From assembly GCA_017512145.1 (NCBI GenBank), contig JAFWHB010000022.1, forward strand, positions 62,001-126,000: a stretch of DNA of 64,000 nucleotides. Direction: 5' to 3'. Source of the DNA: Mogibacterium sp. GTDB taxonomy: Bacteria > Bacillota > Clostridia > Peptostreptococcales > Anaerovoracaceae. The first letter of the stretch is position 1. Each line of letters opens with the position of its first letter. The notes beneath the pieces are model-generated. The model was not told the DNA's origin, did no database searches, and saw only the letters and a program-made list of their open reading frames with translations. The translations under genes were made by a program, and so were the position numbers. Shown here piece by piece: positions 52,103 through 61,286 of the stretch.

Positions 52103-54043
52103 TTAGTCTCTTTTCTTTACGAATATGGCTCCTCCGACTACCGGCATCTTAATGGTAATGGAGTAAGGCATTCCGTGGGCAGGCTTCTTCTTGGCTCTGA
52201 CCTGCCTTGTATTAACACGATTACTGCCGGCATATTTAGCAGCATCTGAATTAATTATCTCTTTGTAGTAACCCTTCTCAGGAACTCCGATGGTAAACTC
52301 ATCAAATGCCTGAACAGCAGTGTTCAGAGCTATTACCAGTATCTCCTTGTCAGGGTCCTTAGCTCCCGGATTAACATTCTTGCCGTGAGCCATTCTGACA
52401 TATGTATATATATTCTGATCCCTGTTGTCAGCATCTATCCATTTGAATCCATCCCAGCTGATATCCTCATGCCAAAGTGCAGGATGCTCAAGATAGACGT
52501 GATTGAGGTCTTTGACGAACTGCTGGTACTTCTCATGATTCTCATATCCAAGCAGGAACCACTCAAGCTGTTCATACTCACGCCACTCAATGAACTGAGC
52601 TATCTCGTGACCCATGAAGTTGAGCTTCTTGCCAGGGTGTGTCATCTGATACAGTGCGAGCATCCTGATCCCTGCGAACTGTCTCCAGATATCTCCCGGC
52701 ATCCTTCCGATCAGCGAAGCCTTGCCGTGTACTACCTCGTCGTGCGAGAGCGGCAGGATATAGTTCTCACTGTATGCATATGTCATCGAGAATGTCAGCT
52801 TGTTGTGATTGCCGCTCCTCCATGGGAAGTCGGTCTTCATGTATTCGAGGGTATCATTCATCCAGCCCATATTCCACTTGTAGTGGAATCCAAGGCCACC
52901 GTCCTTAGGCGGCTTAGTTACCAGAGGCCATGCCGAGCTCTCCTCAGCAACAGTAAACACGCCCTTGAATGATGTTCCGACCATGTAGTTAAGCTCTCTG
53001 ACGAAAGCAATAGCATCAAGGTCTCCGTCTCCGCCTTCCTTGTTCTTCTTGTATTTGGATCTGTCAGTGATGCCAAAGTTCAGATACAGCATGCTGCTGA
53101 CGCCATCGACTCTTATGCCGTCTGCATGATACTCATCAAGCCAGAACATAGCATTAGAGAGGAGGAAGCTCCTTACCTGATTCCTGCTGAAGTCGAACTT
53201 ATATGTTCCCCAGTCAGGATGGATCTCGCTCTCATACAGCTTGCCGCCATTGAAGTTGGCAAGTCCCTGCTCATCAGGGCAGAAGTGACCCGGAACCCAG
53301 TCAAGTATTACTCCGATTCCTGCCTTATGGCATTCATCGATCAGATACTTGAAATCGGCCGGACTTCCGTATCTTGAAGTCGGCGCATAATAACCTGTCA
53401 CCTGATATCCCCATGAAGCATCGAGCGGATGCTCCATTACAGGCATGATCTCTATATGTGTATATCCCATCTCCTTGACATAAGGTATGAGCTCTGCGGC
53501 TGTCTCTCTGTATGTGTAGAAGCCATCGCCATTCTCTACCTTGTGTCTTCTCCATGAACCGAGATGCATCTCATATATATTCATAGGAGATGAGAATGTA
53601 TCAGAATTCTCGCGTCTCCTGATCCATTCCTGATCATTCCATTCATATGAAATATCAGCAACTACAGAAGCAGTCCCCGGTCTAAGCTCTGCTGCAAAAG
53701 CATAAGGATCCGCCTTGAGGACATGCTTGCCTGATTTGAATCGGATGTCGTATTTGTACTTGACACCTGCTCCGATGTCCGGAATAAATCCGGTATAAAT
53801 ACCAGTATCTCCAATGCACTCCAGAGCATACTGCTGATCGTATGGATTCCAGTTGTTGAAGTCACCTGTAACCCTGACCTCCTTTACATCAGGTGCCCAG
53901 ACTGTGAACTGAACTCCTCCATCAACTATATGCGCACCAAAACTCCGGTAGGCATGGTAAAGCTTGCCGGTATTGTACAGATACAACAACTCATTGCTGA
54001 GCTGTTTCCTGATCTGATTGTAATTATCTTTTCTATTTTCCAT
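52103..54043 (-). CDS. glgB: 1,4-alpha-glucan branching enzyme GlgB
   Basis: 646 residues from ATG at 54043; an ATG at 54061 would add six residues and neither has a strong ribosome site. The N-terminal CBM48 is visible (GVQFTVWAPDVKEVRVTGDFNNWNP). The GH13 barrel has YTHIEIMPVMEHPLDASWGYQ, the nucleophile region ADGIRVDGVSSMLY, acid/base TVAEESSAWP and LPLSHDEVVHGK. It forms alpha-1,6 branches in glycogen. It sits upstream of glgP, with a terminator separating it from the preceding amylase gene. Confidence 0.96.
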   Translation of the reverse strand: MENRKDNYNQIRKQLSNELLYLYNTGKLYHAYRSFGAHIVDGGVQFTVWAPDVKEVRVTGDFNNWNPYDQQYALECIGDTGIYTGFIPDIGAGVKYKYDIRFKSGKHVLKADPYAFAAELRPGTASVVADISYEWNDQEWIRRRENSDTFSSPMNIYEMHLGSWRRHKVENGDGFYTYRETAAELIPYVKEMGYTHIEIMPVMEHPLDASWGYQVTGYYAPTSRYGSPADFKYLIDECHKAGIGVILDWVPGHFCPDEQGLANFNGGKLYESEIHPDWGTYKFDFSRNQVRSFLLSNAMFWLDEYHADGIRVDGVSSMLYLNFGITDRSKYKKNKEGGDGDLDAIAFVRELNYMVGTSFKGVFTVAEESSAWPLVTKPPKDGGLGFHYKWNMGWMNDTLEYMKTDFPWRSGNHNKLTFSMTYAYSENYILPLSHDEVVHGKASLIGRMPGDIWRQFAGIRMLALYQMTHPGKKLNFMGHEIAQFIEWREYEQLEWFLLGYENHEKYQQFVKDLNHVYLEHPALWHEDISWDGFKWIDADNRDQNIYTYVRMAHGKNVNPGAKDPDKEILVIALNTAVQAFDEFTIGVPEKGYYKEIINSDAAKYAGSNRVNTRQVRAKKKPAHGMPYSITIKMPVVGGAIFVKKRD

Positions 54044-54094
54044 AGGTGAATAATACCACATATTGTGTCGTTAGTGGAAAACATAATAAAAAAG

Positions 54095-54136
54095 TTCACA
54101 CATAATACAAAGCTTTTTGCCTGTATTATGTGTGAA
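54095..54136 (-). terminator. Terminator after the GH13 amylase gene
   Basis: 15-base perfect stem TTCACACATAATACA / TGTATTATGTGTGAA with a 12-base loop; the minus strand then runs into CTTTTTTATT. It lies 40 bases after the stop. Confidence 0.92.
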
Positions 54137-54175
54137 TGATTGTGCATCTGATAATCTTCCGTGTCAGAAGCTATT

Positions 54176-55738
54176 CTATCTGAAACTTTTTACCCAGTTC
54201 AGCAGCGAATCCCTGTACACATTCTCAATTACGTCCTGTTTCATTCTGTCTGTAACAGGTCCGTTAGCAGCCATTTTTGCAAGGATCTCTGCCTGGAGTT
54301 CCTCTATGCTCATCTCTTCATAAGGCTTGCCCGGATCAGCCGCTCTCTTAGGTTCTGTGTATGCTGCTTCAGCAGGTTCTTCTTCCACCGGCATAGGTGC
54401 AGCGCTTATCGGCTCGTACTTCCATTCCCTGCCCTCAGGTATCCATATCTCCCCTGAGCAGCCCGGAATAGTAAACCTTACTCTGCCGCCGTCAGAAACT
54501 GCTTCGCCGCAATAAAGAGCACCGTGATATGTGCCGCTTCCCGGAACGTCGAAGCCTGCCTCTGCATCACTATTATTGACTGAAATGATCACATCTCCGC
54601 GGCTGAACGCATACTGAGTCGTTGTCAGCTGCAGCTCTTGGTAATCTCCGTAGACAAGAGCCTTCTCTTCAAGGTGGATCCTGCCGAGTGCGCGGATAAG
54701 TTCGCTGCAGACATTATCCTGCATTTGCTCGAGATGAAGCTCAGGTCGAAGGGATGCATCAGAGCCGCGCTCCTTCCTTCCCTCAATGCCAAATTCGGAT
54801 CCGTAATAGATCGACGGGATCCCCGGCAGCGAGTACAGAAGTATATGCAGAGGCATGAAATGCGCCTTGTTACGGAGCCTTGTGTATATCCTCTCAACAT
54901 CATGATTATCTGCAAAGTTATACAGCCTGATATCTCTGAGTCCGAGCTCTTCATGTCTCCTGACAGTGTGTGCGATCTCAAAGTAATTGTGGTCATTATG
55001 CGCACTGTAGAGAGCCTTGTGAAGCTGATAATCTGTCACTGAATGGAGAGTCCTGCTATTGGCCCATCTTGAATAATCGCCGTGAATGACCTCTCCCATC
55101 AGCCAGAAATCTTCCTTGATATGATCCGCAAGATCACGGAGGGCCTTCATGAAGTCGAAGTCCAGAACATCAGCTGCATCAAGCCTGATTCCGTCAATGT
55201 CGAACTCGCTGACCCAGAACCTTACAGTATCCAGGAGGTAATCCCGGACCTCAGGATTCCTCTGGTTCAGCTTGGCCAGAAGATTGTAGCCGCCCCAGTT
55301 ATCATAGGAGAATCCGTCATTGTATTCATTATTGCCCCAGAAGTTCACATTACAGTACCAGTCCCTGTAACGGGAATTCTCTCTATTAGCCTGTATATCC
55401 CTGAAGGCGAAGAAGTCTCTTCCTGTATGATTGAAAACTCCGTCCAGAATGACCCTGATGCCCTTCTCATGGCAGATCCTTACAAGCTCTGCAAGGTCGT
55501 CATTTGTGCCGAGTCTTGAGTCAAGACTGCGGTAATCAGTTGTCTCATAGCCATGTCCTACAGACTGGAAGAGAGGTCCTATATATAATGCATTGCAGCC
55601 AATATCTTTGATGTGGTCTATCCATGGATAGATGGTTCTCAGGCGGTGCACAGGCTCGCCATAATCGTTAAGCGCAGGAGCTCCAGTAAGCCCCAGTGGA
55701 TAAATGTGATAAAAAACAGCTTCGTTATACCAACTCAT
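54176..55738 (-). CDS. Cytoplasmic GH13 alpha-amylase family protein with C-terminal helical tail
   Basis: 520 residues from ATG at 55738 (SWYNEAVFYHIYPLGLTGAP); a further upstream start is possible but enters cdsB. The GH13 catalytic motifs are ILDGVFNHTG, DGIRLDAADVLD (nucleophile), LMGEVIHGDY (acid/base) and FADNHDVERI. No signal peptide is present. The last 85 residues after the beta domain are unusual: a Pro/Glu/Ala-rich linker (PMPVEEEPAEAAY) and two predicted helices (SIEELQAEILAKMAANG, DVIENVYRDSLLNWVKSF). It probably acts on maltodextrin. Its start is 10 bases after the cdsB stop, so the two may be cotranscribed. Confidence 0.88.
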   Translation of the reverse strand: MSWYNEAVFYHIYPLGLTGAPALNDYGEPVHRLRTIYPWIDHIKDIGCNALYIGPLFQSVGHGYETTDYRSLDSRLGTNDDLAELVRICHEKGIRVILDGVFNHTGRDFFAFRDIQANRENSRYRDWYCNVNFWGNNEYNDGFSYDNWGGYNLLAKLNQRNPEVRDYLLDTVRFWVSEFDIDGIRLDAADVLDFDFMKALRDLADHIKEDFWLMGEVIHGDYSRWANSRTLHSVTDYQLHKALYSAHNDHNYFEIAHTVRRHEELGLRDIRLYNFADNHDVERIYTRLRNKAHFMPLHILLYSLPGIPSIYYGSEFGIEGRKERGSDASLRPELHLEQMQDNVCSELIRALGRIHLEEKALVYGDYQELQLTTTQYAFSRGDVIISVNNSDAEAGFDVPGSGTYHGALYCGEAVSDGGRVRFTIPGCSGEIWIPEGREWKYEPISAAPMPVEEEPAEAAYTEPKRAADPGKPYEEMSIEELQAEILAKMAANGPVTDRMKQDVIENVYRDSLLNWVKSFR

Positions 55739-55748
55739 TATTATTTCT

Positions 55749-57071
55749 CTACTTTGATTCAAATATTTCTACTATTGTCTTCTCTGTTCCGACCATTCCA
55801 GGCGAAGCGATAAGACCCATGTTACGCATGGTATCCTCCGGAGTCTTTCCGTTGATGCCATGCTCCTTATAAATATATACCCCATTCATTGCAAGGTCCA
55901 CTGACTGGTAAGCAGCATCAACTGCAGCAATGCCCTTCATCGTGCAGCCCTGATTGCCTCCATCACAGATCATGCCTGTTATGCTGCTGGCCATGTTGTT
56001 CAGAGTATGTGACATCATCTCTACTGTGCCGCCTCTCAGATATACAAGAGCGCACGCCATGCCTGATCCTGCAGCGATCGCACACCCACAGAATGCGGAC
56101 AGTCTGCCCGAATACTCTTTGATATATGTGCAGACCAGATAACTGAGAGCTGTAGCTCTCAGGAGCTTCTCCATGCTGTAATGGTTGACGCAGTATGCTG
56201 CATAGAGCGGCATTGTAGCGATAATGCCATGTGCTCCGGATCCCGTGATGCTCATCGCAGGCTTGTCAAGGCCAATTACTCTGGCCTCGATTGCTCCATT
56301 ACACATAAGAGATGCCGTCTTCTGCTCATCATCCGAGACCAGCTTGCCTCCATTCTTCTCAAGAAGCCTTGGTCCGAAGGTGGTCTTGCCACTCTTAAGC
56401 CCGGCGAGCAGGAGCTCCATATTCGTGACATATGCCTCGCCTATGAAGGTGATCTCTTCAAGATCTACGTTATCGACATATTCAACGAGCTCAGCCAGAG
56501 TGTAATTATGTATAAGATGAGACTCTTCCTTGCTGGTCCTGATAGCATCAGCAATTGATCCGGTCGTGATAGCCGCAGAACCGGCAGCCTCCTCAGCCTC
56601 CTGGCTCTCACCTTCTAATACCTTGCCATTTACGGTGATGCTCACGATATTAGTATGCGAGTCTCTGATAGTTACAACAGCTGTATCCTCTGTTGTCTCA
56701 ACAGTTGCCTCTATGAAGATCCTGCTTGTGATACCGCTGAGTGATACCTTGACCTTTCCCTCAGCGACCAAAGCCTCTGCTGCTTCGTTATCTTCAGGTG
56801 TCACCCCCTCGAGAGACTGAAGTCCGAGTTCAGGCTTTCCTGCTGTATAACCAAGAGCCGCAGCGTACATGCTGCCTACTTTGCTGCTGCCCGGGATGCC
56901 GCATGTGAAGGCATTCTTGTACATTCCGCTGTTCATGGCCACATGTATACCCACAAGCTCCCCGTCAGTATAGAATCTGGCCTTTGCTACTGCAAAAGCA
57001 ATGGCTCCAGGCTCAGTAACCCCAAGAGCTGGCTTCATATCATTCTTAAGAAGCAAAGTCAGTTCATGCAT
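55749..57071 (-). CDS. L-cysteine desulfidase / UPF0597 family protein
   Basis: 440 residues from ATG at 57071 (AAAGGTGGGA upstream). The protein matches the CdsB/CyuA (UPF0597, YhaM) family related to the serine dehydratase alpha chain: KPALGVTEPGAIAFAVAKA, NSGMYKNAFTCGIPGS, ITGSGAHGIIATMPLYAAY, and CGCAIAAGSGMACALVYLRGG and MICDGGNQGCTMKG, which supply the Fe-S cluster cysteines. It breaks cysteine into pyruvate, ammonia and sulfide. Divergent from a threonine/serine exporter, so a role in serine or threonine turnover is an alternative. Confidence 0.88.
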   Translation of the reverse strand: MHELTLLLKNDMKPALGVTEPGAIAFAVAKARFYTDGELVGIHVAMNSGMYKNAFTCGIPGSSKVGSMYAAALGYTAGKPELGLQSLEGVTPEDNEAAEALVAEGKVKVSLSGITSRIFIEATVETTEDTAVVTIRDSHTNIVSITVNGKVLEGESQEAEEAAGSAAITTGSIADAIRTSKEESHLIHNYTLAELVEYVDNVDLEEITFIGEAYVTNMELLLAGLKSGKTTFGPRLLEKNGGKLVSDDEQKTASLMCNGAIEARVIGLDKPAMSITGSGAHGIIATMPLYAAYCVNHYSMEKLLRATALSYLVCTYIKEYSGRLSAFCGCAIAAGSGMACALVYLRGGTVEMMSHTLNNMASSITGMICDGGNQGCTMKGIAAVDAAYQSVDLAMNGVYIYKEHGINGKTPEDTMRNMGLIASPGMVGTEKTIVEIFESK

Positions 57072-57133
57072 AGTAAGTCCCACCTTTCTTGTATGTTCTG
57101 ATCCATCAGTTTTTCCTGATTCAGCTTTAATTA

Positions 57134-57161
57134 ATTGTACCATGCGACATGCTTTTCACAA
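57134..57161 (-). promoter_or_regulatory. Candidate promoter of the desulfidase gene
   Basis: Minus-strand TTGTGA (57156-57161) and TACAAT (57134-57139) with a 16-base spacer, about 65 bases upstream of the start codon. On the plus strand TTGAAT (57175-57180), 17 bases and TACTCT (57198-57203) may serve the divergent exporter. Confidence 0.5.
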
Positions 57162-57233
57162 TTCATTATTTATATTGAATGGGTTATTTCTTTATGGTAC
57201 TCTTTTCATCGTGCGATTTACAGGAGGGGAAAA

Positions 57234-57992
57234 TTGGACTACAAGAAGATTCTTAAAGCAATACTTGATATAGGTGAGCAGATGATCAACAGCGGCGCTG
57301 AGATCGGACGTGTCGAAGACAGCATGTACCGCATGTGCCGCAGCTACGGCTTTGTCCGTGCAAACTGCTGGGTCATTTCGTCTAACATCCAGGCGACAGT
57401 TGAGACACCGGACGGCGATATCTTCACGCAGATAAGGCATGTGCCGGGCGGCGAGATGAATTTTGACAGGCTGGACTATCTGAACAATCTGTCAAGGAAG
57501 GTCTGTGCCGAGACGCCGGATGCGCCTGAACTCAGCGCAAAGCTCGAAGAAGTCATGAACAGGCCTCCACAGCCAAAGTGGCAGCATTACATCGCCGGAA
57601 TACTCGGGGGAACAGGATTTGCCGTATTCTTTAATTGCGATCTGTTAGACAGCATCGTAGCTGTGCTTGCATCTGTCATCATAGTCGCACTTGGAGATAT
57701 CATCGGCAAGAAGGAGGACAATCCTCTCATTTTCAACGCAATCATCTCATTTATAGTTGAGTTCTTCATATTATTTGCGGTAAAGCTCGGCATCGGCCAC
57801 CACGCCGGTAATATAACGGTCGGAGTTGTCATGCTCCTGATCTCAGGTATCGGATTCACTAACGGTATCAGCAATCTCCTTCACAGAGATACACTCTCAG
57901 GAGTCATCAACATGTCTAAGGCCGTGCTCGGTGCAACCGGAATCGCAATAGGGATAGCACTTCCTATTCTTATCATGAAGGGGGTGATGTAG
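57234..57992 (+). CDS. Threonine/serine exporter, ThrE N-terminal-type subunit (YjjP-like)
   Basis: 252 residues when started at TTG 57234, which has a strong AGGAGG site 6 bases upstream; the longer frame from 57135 has none. The N-terminal cytoplasmic half (about 1-120: LDYKKILKAILDIGEQMINSGAEIGRVEDSMYR) has the DUF1212 pattern. The second half holds about five membrane helices (HYIAGILGGTGFAVFF, ITVGVVMLLISGIGFTNGISNLL). It works with the small subunit encoded next, as in split ThrE/YjjPB systems exporting threonine, serine or succinate-like compounds. Confidence 0.88.
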   Translation: MDYKKILKAILDIGEQMINSGAEIGRVEDSMYRMCRSYGFVRANCWVISSNIQATVETPDGDIFTQIRHVPGGEMNFDRLDYLNNLSRKVCAETPDAPELSAKLEEVMNRPPQPKWQHYIAGILGGTGFAVFFNCDLLDSIVAVLASVIIVALGDIIGKKEDNPLIFNAIISFIVEFFILFAVKLGIGHHAGNITVGVVMLLISGIGFTNGISNLLHRDTLSGVINMSKAVLGATGIAIGIALPILIMKGVM

Positions 57993-57993
57993 C

Positions 57994-58455
57994 ATGATGG
58001 AACTTGCTCCAAGTCTCGTCGTTCAGCTCATCTCCTGTACGGCAGCATGTGTCGGATTTGCTTACTGGTTCAATGTCAAAGGCATACAGGTCCTCTACAG
58101 CGGTATCGGAGCCTTCTTCACATGGCTTGTATATGCCCTGCTATATGATGCGGGCTATGACAACTTCATGTCCACCCTTGCAGGCGCTGTTTTTGTCGGA
58201 CTCTATGCCCAGGTAATGGCCAGAGTCAACAAGGCTCCTGCTACTATCTTCCAGACAATATGCGCATTCCCGCTTGTTCCGGGACCTAATCTGTATTACA
58301 TGATGTACGGTATCGTCATGGAAATGCACGATGTTGCCAAGTCCGAGGCTTTCACTCTCGTAGAGACCTGCCTTGGTATCGCACTCGGATTCATACTTGT
58401 AGAGATCATGAACAAGTACTTCCTGAGACATATATGGCGCATCAAAACCCACTAG
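57994..58455 (+). CDS. Threonine/serine exporter small membrane subunit (YjjB/ThrE_2-like)
   Basis: 153 residues, mostly hydrophobic, with about five membrane helices. It has the pattern of the C-terminal ThrE half: ACVGFAYWFNVKGIQVLYSGIGAF, STLAGAVFVGLYAQVMARVNKAPATIF and FPLVPGPNLYYMMYG, the PxVPG motif of the family. It starts one base after the stop of the larger subunit and is followed by a terminator, so the two form a two-gene operon. Confidence 0.88.
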   Translation: MMELAPSLVVQLISCTAACVGFAYWFNVKGIQVLYSGIGAFFTWLVYALLYDAGYDNFMSTLAGAVFVGLYAQVMARVNKAPATIFQTICAFPLVPGPNLYYMMYGIVMEMHDVAKSEAFTLVETCLGIALGFILVEIMNKYFLRHIWRIKTH

Positions 58456-58456
58456 A

Positions 58457-58487
58457 AAAAGCCGCTGATTCATCGTCAGCGGCTTTT
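58457..58487 (+). terminator. Terminator of the threonine/serine exporter operon
   Basis: AAAAGCCGCTGA / TCAGCGGCTTTT, 12-base stem with a 7-base loop, starting just after the stop codon; T-run on both strands, so it may work in both directions. Confidence 0.92.
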
Positions 58488-58512
58488 AAATAATAATTGG
58501 TAATGCAAAATC

Positions 58513-58610
58513 TGGCGGGAGTATGTGGGAATCGAACCCACCCGGGAGGCTGCTAACCCCCTGCAAACGGTTTTGAAGACCGCGAGGCACACCAGCACCT
58601 ATCTACCCCC
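58513..58610 (-). tRNA. selC: tRNA-Sec (UCA), SelC
   Basis: 98 bases with encoded CCA. On the minus strand it begins GGGGGTAGATAGGTGCTGG and ends ATACTCCCGCCA. The anticodon arm is CGGTCTTCAAAACCG with anticodon TCA (plus-strand TGA at 58574-58576). The variable arm is long (GCAGGGGGTTAGCAGCCTCCC) and the acceptor/T stack is extended, as in bacterial selenocysteine tRNAs. It explains the recoded TGA in prdB. No selA, selB or selD is in the window. Confidence 0.96.
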
Positions 58611-58629
58611 ACAATAACCAGCAGCATCA

Positions 58630-58668
58630 ATTTGTCACATTCAAGCATAGCTGTAGAATGTGACAAAT
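58630..58668. other. Perfect 13-base inverted repeat between nfnB and tRNA-Sec
   Basis: ATTTGTCACATTC / GAATGTGACAAAT with a 13-base spacer. It could be the terminator of the nfn unit (no T-run), or an operator upstream of the tRNA-Sec gene. Confidence 0.5.
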
Positions 58669-58731
58669 ATAGCTACTAATAAAGAGATACGTTCTTATGG
58701 AACGAATATAATGGACTAAATAATGAGTAAC

Positions 58732-60141
58732 CTACTTGCTGCTGAGGTACTTGTCGATGGATGCTGCTGCGAGTTTGCCTGCGCCCATAGCCGAGATTAC
58801 AGTTGCAGCTCCGGTAACAGCGTCTCCGCCGGCATATACTGCCTCGCGTGAAGTCAGGCCATCCTCGTTGACCACGATGCCGCCTCGTCTGTTGACCTCA
58901 AGGCCTGCTGTAGTGTTCTTGATCAGCGGGTTAGGGCTTGTGCCGATAGCCATGATGACTGCATCTACATCCAGCTCGAACTCACTGCCTTCGATTGGTA
59001 CAGGTCTCCTTCTGCCGGATGCATCTGGCTCTCCGAGCTCCATCCTGATGCATCTGATGCCTGTAACGAATCCGTTCTTTGGATCGCGCGGATCATCAGG
59101 ATTGTTGTATCCGAGGATCTCGACAGGGTTGTTCAGAAGTCTGAAGTCGATGCCCTCTTCCTTGGCGTGCTCTACTTCCTCTGCTCTTGCAGGGAGCTCC
59201 TCCATCGATCTTCTGTATACTATATATACATGTTCTGCTCCAAGTCTCAGAGCTGTTCTTGCTGCGTCCATCGCAACATTGCCGCCTCCGACCACTGCGA
59301 CCTTGCCGCCCTTCATGATAGGTGTTCTCGGGTCGTCCCTGAATGCCTTCATGAGATTCGATCTTGTCAGATACTCATTAGCTGAGTATACGCCCTTGAG
59401 TGACTCGCCAGGGATGTTCATGAAGCTCGGAAGGCCTGCGCCTGATCCGATGAATACTGCCTCATATCCCATGTCGAAGAGCTCGTCTACAGTAAGGGTC
59501 TTGCCGATGATGACATTGGTCTCAACATCTACTCCAAGATCCTTGAGGCCTTCTACCTCTCTTGCGACGATAGCCTTAGGAAGTCTGAATTCAGGGATTC
59601 CGTATACCAGAACGCCGCCTGCTGTGTGCAGAGCCTCGAATACGGATACTTTGTATCCCTTCTTGGCGAGGTCTCCTGCGCATGTCAGGCCGGAAGGACC
59701 GGAACCGACGATAGCGACCTTGTGGCCGTTTGATTCAGGCGCCTGAGCCTTCTCCTTGGCGTTCTCATTGTGCCAGTCTGCTACATATCTCTCAAGACGT
59801 CCGATGCCTACAGGCTCGAACTTCACTCCCATAGTGCACTTTGCCTCGCACTGTGTCTCCTGCGGGCATACTCTTCCGCACACTGCAGGAAGCGATGATG
59901 TCTTGTTGATGATCTGGTATGCTCCCTCGTAATCCTTCTCCTTGATCTTCATGATGAAGTCAGGGATGTTGACGTTCACCGGGCATCCTGATACGCATGG
60001 CTTGTTCTTGCAGTTGAGGCATCTCTGTGCCTCGCTCACTGCCATCTCCTCTGTGTATCCGAGCGCTACCTCGTCAAAGTTATGCGCACGCACCTGCGGA
60101 TCCTGAGCAGGCATTTCATGTTTCTTAGGGTCAAGTGCCAT
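58732..60141 (-). CDS. nfnB: NfnB / glutamate synthase small-subunit-like FAD and Fe-S oxidoreductase
   Basis: 469 residues. The N-terminus binds two 4Fe-4S clusters (CLNCKNKPCVSGCPVN and CGRVCPQETQCEAKC). The FAD loop is VAIVGSGPSGLTCAGDLAKKG, the NADPH loop VAVVGGGNVAMDAARTALRLGAEHVYIVYRRS, and the tail YAGGDAVTGAATVISAMGAGK. GltD-like proteins of this size serve either glutamate synthase or the bifurcating NfnAB transhydrogenase. No GltB-type large subunit is here, while an NfnA-like gene lies directly upstream (20 bases), so Nfn is preferred: NADH-dependent reduced ferredoxin:NADP oxidoreductase. Confidence 0.85.
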   Translation of the reverse strand: MALDPKKHEMPAQDPQVRAHNFDEVALGYTEEMAVSEAQRCLNCKNKPCVSGCPVNVNIPDFIMKIKEKDYEGAYQIINKTSSLPAVCGRVCPQETQCEAKCTMGVKFEPVGIGRLERYVADWHNENAKEKAQAPESNGHKVAIVGSGPSGLTCAGDLAKKGYKVSVFEALHTAGGVLVYGIPEFRLPKAIVAREVEGLKDLGVDVETNVIIGKTLTVDELFDMGYEAVFIGSGAGLPSFMNIPGESLKGVYSANEYLTRSNLMKAFRDDPRTPIMKGGKVAVVGGGNVAMDAARTALRLGAEHVYIVYRRSMEELPARAEEVEHAKEEGIDFRLLNNPVEILGYNNPDDPRDPKNGFVTGIRCIRMELGEPDASGRRRPVPIEGSEFELDVDAVIMAIGTSPNPLIKNTTAGLEVNRRGGIVVNEDGLTSREAVYAGGDAVTGAATVISAMGAGKLAAASIDKYLSSK

Positions 60142-60161
60142 TTCATTTCCTCCTTTCAGTG

Positions 60162-61019
60162 CTATGCGTTCTCTGCCATCTTATACAGATTGCAGGTCTC
60201 TTCGTGTGCATGTCTCTCATAGTCGAAGTACATGCGGCCTCTTGAGATGGCTTCGTCGAAGTCTACCTCGTATCCGTTGAAGTCAGGTCCGTCCACGCAT
60301 GCGAACTTCATCTTGTCGCCCTCTTCAGTATGGACTGTCAGTCTGCAGCCGCCGCACATTCCCGTTCCGTCGATCATGATCGGTGACATCGAGACTGTGA
60401 TCGGTGCATCATACTTCTTCGCTGTCAAAGTGACGAACTTCATCATGACGAGCGGTCCGATGGTGATGATCATGTCGAACTTCTCGCCTGCTGAGAGCAT
60501 CTCATCGAGTGGTACTGTTACGTTGCCCTGTCTTCCGTATGTGCCGTCGTCTGTCATGACGATCAGCTTGTTCGAGCACTCATTGAACTCATCCTCGAGG
60601 ATCACCAGGTCCTCGCTTCTGAAACCGATGATGCTTGTGACGTCAGCACCGAGTCTGTGGAACTCCTGGGCTACTGGCATCGCGATGGCGCAGCCTACTC
60701 CGCCGCCAACTATGCATACCTTATTGATCCCTTCTGTCTCTGTGGCATTGCCGAGCGGTCCGACAAAGTCCTGGATGTAGCCGCCTTCAGGTACATGCTT
60801 GAGCATTTCGGTGGTAGCTCCAACTACCTGGAATATTATCTTGACTGTACCCTCATCAGGGTTGACGCCGGCAACAGTCAGCGGGATACGCTCTCCCTCT
60901 TCATCAACACGGAGGATGATGAACTGGCCCGGCTTTGCCTTGCGGGCTACCAGCGGAGCTTCGACCTCAAGCTGGATAACTGTAGGTCTCAGCACTTTCC
61001 TTCTTACAATCTTATACAT
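60162..61019 (-). CDS. nfnA: NfnA-like FAD/NAD and 2Fe-2S subunit
   Basis: 285 residues from ATG at 61019, preceded by GGAGGAAGGAG. It is of the PyrK/sulfide dehydrogenase beta type: an FAD domain (GQFIILRVDEEGERIPLTVA), the NAD loop VCIVGGGVGCAIAMPVAQEF, and a C-terminal 2Fe-2S site (GTGMCGGCRLTV then FACVDGPDFNGYEVD). With the following NfnB it would form the electron-bifurcating transhydrogenase that balances NADH, NADPH and ferredoxin in fermenters. PyrK is less likely, as no pyrD is adjacent. Confidence 0.85.
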   Translation of the reverse strand: MYKIVRRKVLRPTVIQLEVEAPLVARKAKPGQFIILRVDEEGERIPLTVAGVNPDEGTVKIIFQVVGATTEMLKHVPEGGYIQDFVGPLGNATETEGINKVCIVGGGVGCAIAMPVAQEFHRLGADVTSIIGFRSEDLVILEDEFNECSNKLIVMTDDGTYGRQGNVTVPLDEMLSAGEKFDMIITIGPLVMMKFVTLTAKKYDAPITVSMSPIMIDGTGMCGGCRLTVHTEEGDKMKFACVDGPDFNGYEVDFDEAISRGRMYFDYERHAHEETCNLYKMAENA

Positions 61020-61127
61020 TATCTGCTCCTTCCTCCGGATGCATATTGAAAAAGGGCTCTCTAAATACATAGAATGCCCCTCTCCTTTGTTAATTATTAT
61101 TGATTACTTATATGCTGTCTGTATATA

Positions 61128-61286
61128 TTATTCAGCACTGAAGTTATCCTTGCCAACACCGCAGAGTGGGCATACCCATTCTTCAGGGAGATCTGCAAAT
61201 GCTGTTCCTGGCTCGATGCCGTTATCCGGATCACCTACTTCAGGGTCATAAACGTAACCGCAAACATCGCATACATACTTATCCAT
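61128..61286 (-). CDS. Rubredoxin
   Basis: 52 residues, complete. The two CxxC pairs that bind a single iron are [12 protein letters not shown] (residues about 5 and 8) and [11 protein letters not shown] (about 38 and 41). [11 protein letters not shown] and the aromatic residues are standard. It starts with AGGAGG seven bases upstream. It carries single electrons, often to oxygen- or peroxide-reducing enzymes, none of which is adjacent. It lies 108 bases upstream of nfnA in the same direction, and divergent from the first micropeptide gene. Confidence 0.96.
   Translation of the reverse strand: MDKYVCDVCGYVYDPEVGDPDNGIEPGTAFADLPEEWVCPLCGVGKDNFSAE

Noticed and set aside
58736..59746. 336-residue plus-strand frame opposite nfnB
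   Set aside because: Ser/Pro-rich shadow of a conserved gene; no start signal.
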